From Microcaldota archaeon (GTDB taxonomy: Archaea > Micrarchaeota > Micrarchaeia > Micrarchaeales > Micrarchaeaceae), in assembly GCA_021828155.1 (NCBI GenBank), contig JAKAST010000006.1, positions 1 to 38,198 of the forward strand: a DNA stretch of 38,198 nucleotides. The letters run 5' to 3'. The position numbers and the translations under genes were made by a program. Every line of letters begins with the position of its first letter. Positions within the stretch are counted from its first letter, which is position 1. Of the stretch, positions 22,745 to 30,007 are shown piece after piece. A model generated the notes under the pieces. The model saw only the letters and a list, made by a program, of their open reading frames with translations, did no database searches and was not told the DNA's origin.

Positions 22745-23759
22745 CAACAGAGGGGCCGAGACCCCTATAATAGACCTTGTAACCGGCGCGACCAGCGGCA
22801 TAGGCCGCGGACTCGTGCAGCTGCTCCTGAATGAGGGCCATGAGGTCAGGGCGCTGCTCAGGCAGAGCCCCACTACGAGCGACGAGTGGATGCGCCTGCC
22901 GCCGAACGTCAAGCTGTACGTGGCAGACCTGCGCAGCGGCGAGGAGCCTGAGATGCAGGTCATGATGGATGCGTGCAGGGGAATCGACAATCTGTTTCAT
23001 TTGGCGGGCGCGGTATACAACTACAAGCACACGTTCAACGATCTCATAGAGTCGAACGTGGTCGCGACCGACAACCTGCTGAGCGCGTGCCAGGAGGCCA
23101 ACAGGCGGTCAGGAAAGGCTGTGCACGTGGTCTTTGCGAGCAGCGAGAGCGTATACGGCTACAACCGCCCGGGAGAGACGCTCACGGAGGAATCGGAGAT
23201 CAGGCCGGCGGGCGCTTATTCCGAGAGCAAGGAGATGGCCGAGCGCGTCGTGGAATCTTACGCTGAGACAGACCCGAAGATGAACTACACTATACTTAGG
23301 TTAGGCAGGCTGTACGGCCCGCACTACAGGGACTCGTTCTTCAAGGTCTTCAAGCTCATCAAGGAGGGCAGGGCCATGTACGTAGGCAGCGGCGACAACC
23401 ACCTCACCCTCATGCATGAGAACGACGCTGTGAGGCTCATGTACCTGGTTTCGCAGAACCCGAAGTCGCTCAACAAGATCTACAACGCCGCGGACGGCGT
23501 GCCATACACCGCGAAGGAGCTCTTCGGCATAGTGGCTGAGTATTTCAAGGTAAAGCCGCCGAAGCACCACATACCCAGGACAGTGGCAAAGATAGTGAGG
23601 CCGATAAACAACATCACGTCCGACGAGATGGAGTTCCTGGCCAGCGACAGGATTATGAGCATAGATAAGGTGCGCAGCGAGCTCGGCTTCGTGCCGAAGG
23701 AGAAGATGACCAAGGCTGGCATTGAGATGCTCAAGCTGTTTGAGGAGAGCCACAAGTAG
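22737..23759 (+). CDS. NAD-dependent epimerase/dehydratase (extended SDR)
   Basis: The extended short-chain dehydrogenase has 340 aa. The nucleotide motif is TGATSGIG (residues 16-23), followed by VADLRSGEE, NLFHLAGAVYNYKH and VFASSESVYG. The catalytic YSESK has Tyr near 161 and Lys near 165. RLGRLYGPHYRDSFFK and the DAVRLMYLV substrate-domain block follow. Sugar-nucleotide epimerases and 3-beta-hydroxysteroid-type reductases share these features, so the substrate is open. ATG 22737 overlaps the preceding stop. The following gene makes the archaeal lipid backbone, so a role in lipid or glycan-head formation is possible (inference). Confidence 0.88.
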   Translation: MPNNRGAETPIIDLVTGATSGIGRGLVQLLLNEGHEVRALLRQSPTTSDEWMRLPPNVKLYVADLRSGEEPEMQVMMDACRGIDNLFHLAGAVYNYKHTFNDLIESNVVATDNLLSACQEANRRSGKAVHVVFASSESVYGYNRPGETLTEESEIRPAGAYSESKEMAERVVESYAETDPKMNYTILRLGRLYGPHYRDSFFKVFKLIKEGRAMYVGSGDNHLTLMHENDAVRLMYLVSQNPKSLNKIYNAADGVPYTAKELFGIVAEYFKVKPPKHHIPRTVAKIVRPINNITSDEMEFLASDRIMSIDKVRSELGFVPKEKMTKAGIEMLKLFEESHK

Positions 23760-23778
23760 CGTTTCTGCTGTGATTTGC

Positions 23779-24576
23779 ATGATGAACAAAAAGGTCGAGA
23801 GTTACATACACGATACTATAGAGAGCAAGGGCGCGATGCTCTTCTCGCTCATGGACCCTGTTGATTACAGGAGCGAGCGCGACGCCATCGAGACCGCGAA
23901 GGCTGTGACGAAGGGCGGCAGCGACATACTGCTGCTCGGCGGCAGCAGCGGGGTGCAGGGCACCATGCTCGACGAAGTGACGAGCCAGATAAAGGAGGCC
24001 ATAGATGTGCCGCTCGTGCTCTTCCCGGGCAACGTCGCCACTATAACAAAGCACGCCGATGCGATATACTTCATGTCGCTCCTCAACTCAAGGAACCCCT
24101 ACTGGCACGCCCAGGCGCAGATGCTCGTCGCGCCTCTCATAAGGCAGCTTGGCATAGAGCCCCTGCCCGTCGGCTACATACTCATAGAGCCCGGAGGCAC
24201 GGCAGGCTGGGTCGGAGACGCTAACATGGTGCCGCAGGGCAAGCCGAAGATTGCAGCTGCGCTGGCCCTCACCGGCCAGTACCTCGGCAGCAGGCTGATA
24301 GTTACCGACACAGGTTCTAACCCTAGGATACAGGGCCAGGGGCCGATACCCGCTGAGATGATAAGGGCGGTAAGGGAAGCGATAGACGTGCCCTACATAG
24401 TGGGAGGCGGCATAATCTCGGAGCAGGAGCTCCGCACGGCATACCGGAGCGGCGCTGACGCAGTGCAGATAGGCACAGCGTTCGAGGACGGCGCGAGCTC
24501 CTCAGCTTACAAGAAGGCGCTGCTCTTCTCGAGAATAGCGAAAGAGGAGGGCGCCAGGAAGAGAAAAGGGCGCTAG
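23779..24576 (+). CDS. Geranylgeranylglyceryl phosphate synthase
   Basis: It forms the first ether bond of archaeal membrane lipids, joining sn-glycerol-1-phosphate and geranylgeranyl diphosphate. About 265 aa form a TIM barrel with the family marks. MLFSLMDPVDY stands for the usual LIDPDK phosphate-site strand. It is followed by GGSDILLLGGSSGV, VLFPGN, GYILIEPGGTAGWVGDA and, near the end, YIVGGGIISEQELRTA and ADAVQIGTAFE. The start is ATG 23779 or the adjacent ATG 23782. It sits 4 nt before the NFACT gene and probably belongs to the same transcript as its neighbours. Confidence 0.93.
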   Translation: MMNKKVESYIHDTIESKGAMLFSLMDPVDYRSERDAIETAKAVTKGGSDILLLGGSSGVQGTMLDEVTSQIKEAIDVPLVLFPGNVATITKHADAIYFMSLLNSRNPYWHAQAQMLVAPLIRQLGIEPLPVGYILIEPGGTAGWVGDANMVPQGKPKIAAALALTGQYLGSRLIVTDTGSNPRIQGQGPIPAEMIRAVREAIDVPYIVGGGIISEQELRTAYRSGADAVQIGTAFEDGASSSAYKKALLFSRIAKEEGARKRKGR

Positions 24577-24580
24577 CCGA

Positions 24581-25693
24581 ATGCGCGAGGTATCCACGCT
24601 GGAGCTCTCGGTGCTTTCCAGGGAGCTCGCGGCGCTCAATGGCTACCACATAGACAAGTTCTACGAGCTGGGCGAGGGCTCATTCAGGTTCAGGCTGAGC
24701 AGGCAGGGCAGGCAGCTCAACCTGCAGTGCATTCTGGGCTGCACTGTTGGCGCAACGCGCTACATAGAGGCCGCGGAGCAGCCTACAGGCTTCGCGCTCG
24801 CAGTGCGCAAGCGCATATCTGGCGCAGTGATAGAATCTGTTGAGCAGTACAACAATGACCGCATCATTCTTATGCGGCTCTCGAAGGCGGACTCTGTTCT
24901 CGGCATAGTCTTCGAGATGTTCGGCAGGGGCAACATGGTAATAGTGGAGAACGATATGCGCATAATGCTCGCATACAGGACCCACGACTTCAAGGACAGG
25001 AGCGTGAGGCCCGGAGCGACGTACGTGCCGCCGCAGGGTGCCCCGGTAACAATCGCTGGTATAGGCGAGGCGCGGGATGCGCTGGCAGGGCTTGCGAAGA
25101 CTGCGGGCCAGGACCAAACGCTCGCCTCGTTCCTGAACAGGAGCGTGAACCTAGGCGCGCCGTACGTGGAGAACGCATTGCTGCGCCTGGGCATGGACCC
25201 GAAGGCCAAGCTCTCCAGTGCCTTAGCTGAACTGCCGAGGATAGCCAAGGCGCTCGCCGACGAAGTAAGGGAATCGGCAGCGCCCTCGTACATCATGTAC
25301 CTCAAGGACGGCAATGCGGTTGACTACTCTGTACTGCCGCTCGTGAAGTACGATGCACTAGAAAGGCGTGAATTCGCGAGCATGCAGGAGCTCCTCGACG
25401 AGTTCTACTACAGCACAATCCCTAAGGAAACTGTGGAGGAGAATGCGCTCGCGAAGGAGCTGGCCGCGAGCATGGAGAAGCAAAGGCAGGCAATGGCGGA
25501 GATGGAATCAGCAATGGCATCGAACCGCGAGGCCGGCAGAAAGATATTTGAAATGCTAAACCAGATAAATATGCTTATAGCATATGCAAGGGAGCACAGG
25601 CGCGCCACGCTCGAGGAGCTCAGGGAGCGCTTCCCGGAGCTGAAGATAATCGACGTCGACCTGAAGGAAAAGAGGGTAAGGCTTGACCTGTAA
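24581..25693 (+). CDS. NFACT-N (RqcH/NEMF-like) protein lacking the C-terminal NFACT-R part
   Basis: The N-terminal 200 residues match the NFACT-N domain of Rqc2/RqcH/NEMF, which recognises obstructed large ribosomal subunits carrying peptidyl-tRNA. Examples are ELAALNGYHIDKFYELGEG, GFALAVRKRISGAVIE, the NDRIILMRL DR motif, FGRGNMVIVENDMRIM and PGATYVPPQ. A helix-hairpin-helix-like region and a coiled coil (about 280-345) follow. The protein then stops at residue 370, where archaeal homologues usually continue through a second coiled-coil arm and NFACT-R for about 650 residues in total. The next gene starts 19 nt later, so no remnant follows. It is either a reduced lineage form or a split gene. 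Confidence 0.82.
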   Translation: MREVSTLELSVLSRELAALNGYHIDKFYELGEGSFRFRLSRQGRQLNLQCILGCTVGATRYIEAAEQPTGFALAVRKRISGAVIESVEQYNNDRIILMRLSKADSVLGIVFEMFGRGNMVIVENDMRIMLAYRTHDFKDRSVRPGATYVPPQGAPVTIAGIGEARDALAGLAKTAGQDQTLASFLNRSVNLGAPYVENALLRLGMDPKAKLSSALAELPRIAKALADEVRESAAPSYIMYLKDGNAVDYSVLPLVKYDALERREFASMQELLDEFYYSTIPKETVEENALAKELAASMEKQRQAMAEMESAMASNREAGRKIFEMLNQINMLIAYAREHRRATLEELRERFPELKIIDVDLKEKRVRLDL

Positions 25694-25712
25694 TGGAATA
25701 GCAGGCGAATGA

Positions 25713-26624
25713 ATGTTCAGGATAACCATACTCGGCACCTCGGGCTCGGCGCCCACGAAGGAGCGCGGGCTGGCAGGTGTTGCGGTGGAGTACGAGGGCA
25801 TGCTCTACCTGCTGGACTGCGGCGAGGGCACGCAGAGGCAGATGATGCGCTTCGGACTCAACCCCTACAGGATAAACGCCATATTCATAACGCACATGCA
25901 CGGCGACCACGTCATAGGCGTTGCTGGTATAGTGCGCACGCTTGCGCTCTACAAGCGCACCGCCCCGCTGTACATATACGTGCCTGAGGGCTATGCGAAG
26001 GGATTGCTCTCGCTGCTCCAGTTCGACAACGCCATGCTGAGCTATCCTATAATAGTCGAGGAGGTTCGCGCCGGTGTAGTGCGCACTGACAGGAACCTCG
26101 AGATAAGGGCTTTCGCGCTCAGGCACACAGTTAAGACGTACGGCTACGTGGTCAGGGAGCTAGACAGGCACCATTTCATAAAGTCAAGATGCGATACGCT
26201 CGGCATAAAGAGCGAGATGTTCTCTGCTCTCTCAAAGCGCGGCTCAATCAGGATAGGCAAAAAGACCGTAAGGCTGGGCGAGGTGACAACCGTAGAGCTG
26301 GGCAGGAAGATCGTGTATGCGACCGACACCCGGCCAGCTGCCTCTACTGTGACTGCGGCAAAGGACGCCGACCTTCTGATCCACGAATCGGCATACAGCG
26401 ACGAGCTGGCCAAACTGGCAAAGGAGCGCCTCCACTCAACAGCGAGAGAGGCCGCGGGCGTGGCAAAGAGGGCGCACGTCAAGAGGCTCGTGCTGACGCA
26501 CATGAGCACACGCTATACAGACCCGCGTGTGCTGGAAGACGAGGCCAAGGCAATATTCAAGAATGTTGAGGCCGCAAGTGACGGAATGAGCATTGCAATT
26601 GAACGCAACAAGAGGGGCCCGTAG
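25713..26624 (+). CDS. rnz: Ribonuclease Z (tRNA 3' endonuclease)
   Basis: It cuts the 3' trailer from pre-tRNAs. The 303-residue metallo-beta-lactamase protein has ITILGTSGSAPTKERG at the start, LLDCGEGTQRQM and the zinc motif THMHGDHVIG (about residues 60-69). Further ligands are the His in ALRHTVKTYGYV, the Asp in YATDTRP, the HESAY block and the His in LTHMSTRY. Length and order are those of the short tRNase Z form. The stop TAG at 26622-26624 occupies positions 8-10 of the downstream tRNA-Val, so the two genes overlap by 10 nt and share a strand. Confidence 0.96.
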   Translation: MFRITILGTSGSAPTKERGLAGVAVEYEGMLYLLDCGEGTQRQMMRFGLNPYRINAIFITHMHGDHVIGVAGIVRTLALYKRTAPLYIYVPEGYAKGLLSLLQFDNAMLSYPIIVEEVRAGVVRTDRNLEIRAFALRHTVKTYGYVVRELDRHHFIKSRCDTLGIKSEMFSALSKRGSIRIGKKTVRLGEVTTVELGRKIVYATDTRPAASTVTAAKDADLLIHESAYSDELAKLAKERLHSTAREAAGVAKRAHVKRLVLTHMSTRYTDPRVLEDEAKAIFKNVEAASDGMSIAIERNKRGP

Positions 26625-26686
26625 TCGATTGGTAAGACGTCACGTTGACAACGTGAAGATACGGCGTTCGATTCGCCGCGGGCCCA
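26615..26686 (+). tRNA. tRNA-Val (GAC), overlapping the end of RNase Z
   Basis: The acceptor stem is GGGCCCG/CGGGCCC, the D arm GTCGATTGGTAAGAC, the anticodon stem TCACG/CGTGA with loop TTGACAA (anticodon GAC), the T arm CGGCG-TTCGATT-CGCCG and the discriminator A. All stems pair. Its first 10 bases lie within the RNase Z reading frame. No convincing TATA box lies 25-30 nt upstream, so it is probably made from the RNase Z transcript. No intron and no encoded CCA. Confidence 0.95.
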
Positions 26687-26783
26687 TATGTAATTTGGGC
26701 GCCTGGAGCTGCAGCCCGGCCGCGAGAGGCGCAGAAAGCGTAAAGCGCGATTTATACGCCAAGAAACGGACGTGACGCAAGCC

Positions 26784-26791
26784 TTTTAAAG
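26784..26791 (+). promoter_or_regulatory. TATA box of membrane paralogue A
   Basis: TTTTAAAG is followed by GCATTGCCAGTTCACTCACT, closely matching the downstream promoter stretch of the second paralogue at 28923. This shows the promoter was duplicated with the gene. Confidence 0.6.
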
Positions 26792-26822
26792 CATTGCCAG
26801 TTCACTCACTGCTGTGATTGAA

Positions 26823-27185
26823 ATGGCTAAAGAAAGTAGGACGAACCCGGCAGCATTCGTGCTGCAGTTTCTCGGTAGCGTCATATATCTGGCCCTTGTC
26901 TACCTGATCTCAACCGGATCGATAGCCTTCGGCGCGGCCGTATCGTCGATATGGTTGCCATTGCTGTATGCAGGCGCGGTAGTGAGCTCGATAATCCTGT
27001 TCATAGTCAGCTTCACATACCTGCTTCCGAATGCCGGCTACAAGTTCGGCGCGACTGCGGGATGCGCGGCAATAGCTGCAGGATTTACCCTTGTGGCACT
27101 GAGCCTGGGCAGCACGACGTACCTGATCATGGCCATAGTGGGCTTCATACTGGCCATAATCGGAGCTGGGCTCGGCAAGAAGTAA
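26823..27185 (+). CDS. Small four-helix membrane protein, paralogue A
   Basis: The 120-residue protein has four membrane helices at about residues 12-32, 40-66, 74-94 and 98-117. It has a charged N-terminus (MAKESRTNPAA) and ends in a short basic GLGKK tail. It is about two-thirds identical to the protein at 28962, including an identical NPAAFVLQFLGS opening. The family is unknown to me. ATG 26823 is preferred over GTG 26814 because the paralogue starts at the matching MAK. It has its own promoter and a T-rich end, so it is a single-gene unit. Confidence 0.75.
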   Translation: MAKESRTNPAAFVLQFLGSVIYLALVYLISTGSIAFGAAVSSIWLPLLYAGAVVSSIILFIVSFTYLLPNAGYKFGATAGCAAIAAGFTLVALSLGSTTYLIMAIVGFILAIIGAGLGKK

Positions 27186-27188
27186 ATA

Positions 27189-27226
27189 GGATTTATTTTT
27201 CTTTATTTCCTCTTTTTCTTTTCTCA
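27189..27226 (+). terminator. T-rich terminator after membrane paralogue A
   Basis: A long pyrimidine-rich run with several T4-T5 tracts starts a few bases after the stop codon. The same arrangement follows paralogue B. Confidence 0.6.
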
Positions 27227-27299
27227 TTGAATGAGGCACAGCGCTGCGCGATGAACAGCACATCATAGCCGCATGCCGGATCCAAGCATATGCGGCGCC

Positions 27300-27932
27300 T
27301 CACTCGTGCTCGTTCGCGCTCTTATCCACGTTGTCTGAGGCATTTGAGAGATGGGTCTCTACGCGCGCGGTCACAGTGTGCCTCAATACGCCCTCTTTTA
27401 CGTACCTGTCCCTGAGGGCTATTATGCCCGGGTCTTTGGCATAGCGTAAAAAGGTGCCTATCCGTTCCCCTGACAGTCCGATAAACTCTTTGGTGTCTAT
27501 GCCGAGCGCTTCCAGGTCGCGCGTCACTGTTGCCTTCTGCTTGCTGAAGCTCGAAAAGTTGTAGTTCTCGCGAATTGGTATCCTGCTGAACGCTATACCA
27601 GAATCTGGAGAGTACCCAAGCCTCTTGAGCGCATCAGGGTCTATAGTTATCACCCTGTTGCCGTACTCGTCGTTGCTGAGTATACCAGCCTGCTTGAGGC
27701 CGTCCTCGTGCTTTATTACGAAGTCGCGAAGGGTCTGTGAGGCTGCCTGCTGGGGCCTCTTGGCCTCCTCTACCCTCATGTCGGCCTCCTTTTCCGTCCT
27801 TACGAGCGATACAAGCGCGTCTAGAAGGCTGTGCACGTCCCCCTTCCCGTACTCGAGCCACCTCCTTGCGTTCTCCTCTACTATTGCAGGATCTGGGGGC
27901 TCCTTATACCTTCCTCCGCGCCTCTTCCTCAT
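27300..27932 (-). CDS. Hypothetical protein downstream of agmatinase (210 aa)
   Basis: It is a basic-to-neutral soluble protein of 210 residues with a basic start (MRKRRGGRYKEPPDP). A helical N-terminal half is followed by a mixed alpha/beta part (NRVITIDPDALKRLGYSPDS). There are no cysteine pairs, membrane helices or recognised motifs. Its ATG overlaps the agmatinase stop (ATGA), so it is translated in the same operon. That coupling suggests a functional connection with agmatine/putrescine chemistry, but nothing in the sequence says what it does. Confidence 0.7.
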   Translation of the reverse strand: MRKRRGGRYKEPPDPAIVEENARRWLEYGKGDVHSLLDALVSLVRTEKEADMRVEEAKRPQQAASQTLRDFVIKHEDGLKQAGILSNDEYGNRVITIDPDALKRLGYSPDSGIAFSRIPIRENYNFSSFSKQKATVTRDLEALGIDTKEFIGLSGERIGTFLRYAKDPGIIALRDRYVKEGVLRHTVTARVETHLSNASDNVDKSANEHE

Positions 27933-28813
27933 TTGCTCATCTCGCCTATGAAAGCGTTCCCTATTACCAGATATATTAGCTTTGCGGCCAGGTAGTCCGG
28001 CGCTGCGTTGCCCGGCAATGGGCTCAGCTCCGTGACATCGAGGCCGAGAAGCCTCTTGCTCTTGAGGAGCAGCGCAATCACGTCTACGAGCTGCCTGAAG
28101 CGCATGCCGTCCGGCTCAGGAGTGCCAACGCTCGGCATCTCACTCGGATCGAGCACGTCGAGGTCTATAGTGATGTACACATCCTTGCCAGTGTTGGCAG
28201 CTATCCTCCTGGCAAGCGCACTGCTATTCAGCCTGCGCATGTCCTTCATGTAGAGAATGTCTTTCGCGTACTTACTGGCGCTCTCCTCGTCTATGCTGCG
28301 CACGCCAACGCTGTAAACCCTGTTGGCCAGCTCGCGCGCCCTTGCGGCAACGCACGCGTGCGAGAATTTCGAGCCCATGAATTCCTGCCTTGAATCTGCA
28401 TGGGCGTCGAAGTGCACAACGCTGAAGTCACGGTTGGTTTCTGCCAGCGCCTCTATGGCACCAAGAGCCACTGTGTGCTCCCCGCCTAAGACCATGGGTG
28501 TCTTCCCATCTGCCAGGACCAGCCCGGCCTCCCTCGCTATGCGCTTCACTGTGCGCTCCGGAGAGCCTATGTCAGGCTCCAGCTCCTCGGTGGTGAAGAT
28601 GCCGATTTTGCTCGGGTTCCAGCCGAGCTCCTCGCTGTAAAGCTCAATGGCTCTGCTTGCGCTTATTATTGCCCTCGGGCCCTCCCTGGCCCCGGCCCTG
28701 TAGCTGGTTGTGGAATCATACGGCACTGGTATCGCTACCACCTTGGCTGAGTCGTAGCTCTGGTCCTCCAGGCCAAAGAGGTTGTATGGCGCCATGCCGT
28801 GAAGCAGTTTCAT
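27929..28813 (-). CDS. speB: Agmatinase (ureohydrolase family)
   Basis: It hydrolyses agmatine to putrescine and urea; arginase or guanidinobutyrase are alternatives in the same family. The 294-residue protein has all metal motifs: GGEHTVALG, VHFDAHADSRQEF, SHACV and ITIDLDVLDPSEMPSVGTPEP. Length is typical. A minus-strand TTTAAG-type TATA box near 28852-28859 lies about 40 nt upstream. Its stop overlaps the next gene, which is of unknown function. Putrescine would feed archaeal polyamine synthesis. Confidence 0.94.
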   Translation of the reverse strand: MKLLHGMAPYNLFGLEDQSYDSAKVVAIPVPYDSTTSYRAGAREGPRAIISASRAIELYSEELGWNPSKIGIFTTEELEPDIGSPERTVKRIAREAGLVLADGKTPMVLGGEHTVALGAIEALAETNRDFSVVHFDAHADSRQEFMGSKFSHACVAARARELANRVYSVGVRSIDEESASKYAKDILYMKDMRRLNSSALARRIAANTGKDVYITIDLDVLDPSEMPSVGTPEPDGMRFRQLVDVIALLLKSKRLLGLDVTELSPLPGNAAPDYLAAKLIYLVIGNAFIGEMSK

Positions 28814-28922
28814 ATGCTTGCCTCTGTGTTGCAGCAGTAGTTTGCCAGCAAAGTCTTAAAGTAGCAACTGCAGAACAACTAAAGAAATCTTTATATGACG
28901 TTAAGCGTAGGGGCCACCAACA

Positions 28923-28930
28923 TTTAAAAA
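28923..28930 (+). promoter_or_regulatory. TATA box of membrane paralogue B
   Basis: TTTAAAAA is followed by TCTTGCCAGCTCTCTCACTT, nearly the same as the stretch after the paralogue A box. Another TATA-like CTTTATATG lies at 28888-28896. Confidence 0.6.
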
Positions 28931-28961
28931 TCTTGCCAGCTCTCTCACTTAACGTGGTTAA

Positions 28962-29318
28962 ATGGCAAAGTTAACCAGAAGGAACCCGGCAGCATTCGTG
29001 CTGCAGTTTCTCGGTAGCATCATATACCTGGTCGTTGTATACCTGGTATCCATTGGAACAGTAGCATTCGGGTCGGCTGTGTCGTCGATATGGCTGCCAT
29101 TGCTGTATGCAGGCGCGCTGATAAGCTCGATATTACTATTCATAGTCAGCTTTACCAACCTAATGCCATCGGGCAAATTCGGCATGTATGCGGGCAGCGC
29201 TGCACTGATCGGCGGCTTCACCCTGATGGCTCTGACGTATGTGAGCTCGTTCTGGCTGTTAGTCAGCATAGTGGGCTTCGTACTGGCCATCATAGGAGCA
29301 GGCCTGGCAAAGGAGTGA
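28962..29318 (+). CDS. Small four-helix membrane protein, paralogue B
   Basis: The 118-residue protein has four predicted membrane helices and the same plan as the protein at 26823. The shared opening is NPAAFVLQFLGSIIYL, the shared block is SSIWLPLLYAGA, and the end is IGAGLAKE. DNA identity is high at the start of both genes and extends into the promoters, so this is a fairly recent local duplication. Helices 3 and 4 have diverged most (AGSAALIGGFTLMALTYVSS versus the other copy). The function is unknown. A T-rich terminator follows. Confidence 0.75.
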   Translation: MAKLTRRNPAAFVLQFLGSIIYLVVVYLVSIGTVAFGSAVSSIWLPLLYAGALISSILLFIVSFTNLMPSGKFGMYAGSAALIGGFTLMALTYVSSFWLLVSIVGFVLAIIGAGLAKE

Positions 29319-29331
29319 GCGTAGCTCATTC

Positions 29332-29367
29332 CCTTTCTTTTTTTATTTTTTTCCTTTTTCTTTTCTG
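29332..29367 (+). terminator. T-rich terminator after membrane paralogue B
   Basis: Tracts of seven or eight T follow each other within 35 nt of the stop, a strong archaeal-type oligo(T) terminator. Confidence 0.65.
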
Positions 29368-29413
29368 CAATCACAGCAGCAGCGGTAGCTTGGTTGGCAT
29401 GCAAATGCAGCAC

Positions 29414-29423
29414 AAATATAAAT
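29414..29423 (+). promoter_or_regulatory. TATA box for the 29444 gene
   Basis: AAATATAAAT is centred 26 nt before the ATG at 29444, so the mRNA should be leaderless. Confidence 0.6.
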
Positions 29424-29443
29424 CCTGCTGATAAAAGTAAAGC

Positions 29444-29836
29444 ATGGATACGCACATACGGATAAAGTTCAAAGGCCTCAGAAACGTGAGCTCGTCAGGC
29501 ACCAGGGTGCAGGGCGCAACCTACACATACATTGGCCAGCCGGAAAACATCGCAGGCAAGCTGAACATCGACGGAGAGTACAACGCCTTCAAGATCCAGC
29601 AGATAACCGATGGGAGCGAGGCGCTGATCACGCTTTATTCCGACAACAAAGAGCGCAAGCTCGGCAGCACGCGCATATCCACCCAGGACGAGTGGCATAC
29701 CTTCGCGCCAAGCGTGGCAAACGGGAACTCCATCATTGCGGAGCTCGAGAGCCTGTCTGTGCCAGAGGGCAAGGACGAGCTGGAGATCGAGATAGTGCTG
29801 TCGTACATGATAAGCGACAACTGGAAGGACCTGTGA
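29444..29836 (+). CDS. Hypothetical beta-rich protein (130 aa)
   Basis: The 130-residue soluble protein is dominated by alternating beta-strand patterns (HIRIKFKGLRNV, ATYTYIGQ, GSEALITLYSD, DELEIEIVLSYMI) with an acidic C-terminal half. There are no cysteines, signal peptide or membrane helix, and no family I recognise. It is expressed alone from a leaderless-type promoter, and a small hairpin, CTGTTC-AGTC-GAACAG, follows the stop. The content suggests a small beta-sandwich. Confidence 0.7.
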   Translation: MDTHIRIKFKGLRNVSSSGTRVQGATYTYIGQPENIAGKLNIDGEYNAFKIQQITDGSEALITLYSDNKERKLGSTRISTQDEWHTFAPSVANGNSIIAELESLSVPEGKDELEIEIVLSYMISDNWKDL

Positions 29837-29873
29837 ACATATAATTTCTGCGCTGTTCAGTCGAACAGTAGCT

Positions 29874-29883
29874 ATTAAATATT
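29874..29883 (+). promoter_or_regulatory. TATA box for the ABC-2 exporter operon
   Basis: ATTAAATATT predicts a start near 29906, leaving a roughly 100-nt leader before the ATPase start, long by the standard of this window. Confidence 0.55.
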
Positions 29884-30007
29884 TGCGCCGCAGTGTTTCT
29901 AACAGCGGTGTTTGGATGGCGCTTGTGGACGCATAGCCGGTGCGTGGCTCAGCGCAGGCAGACATCCACGGCTTGTTTCGTTGTTTTGCAGCCAATTAGT
30001 GGTACCC

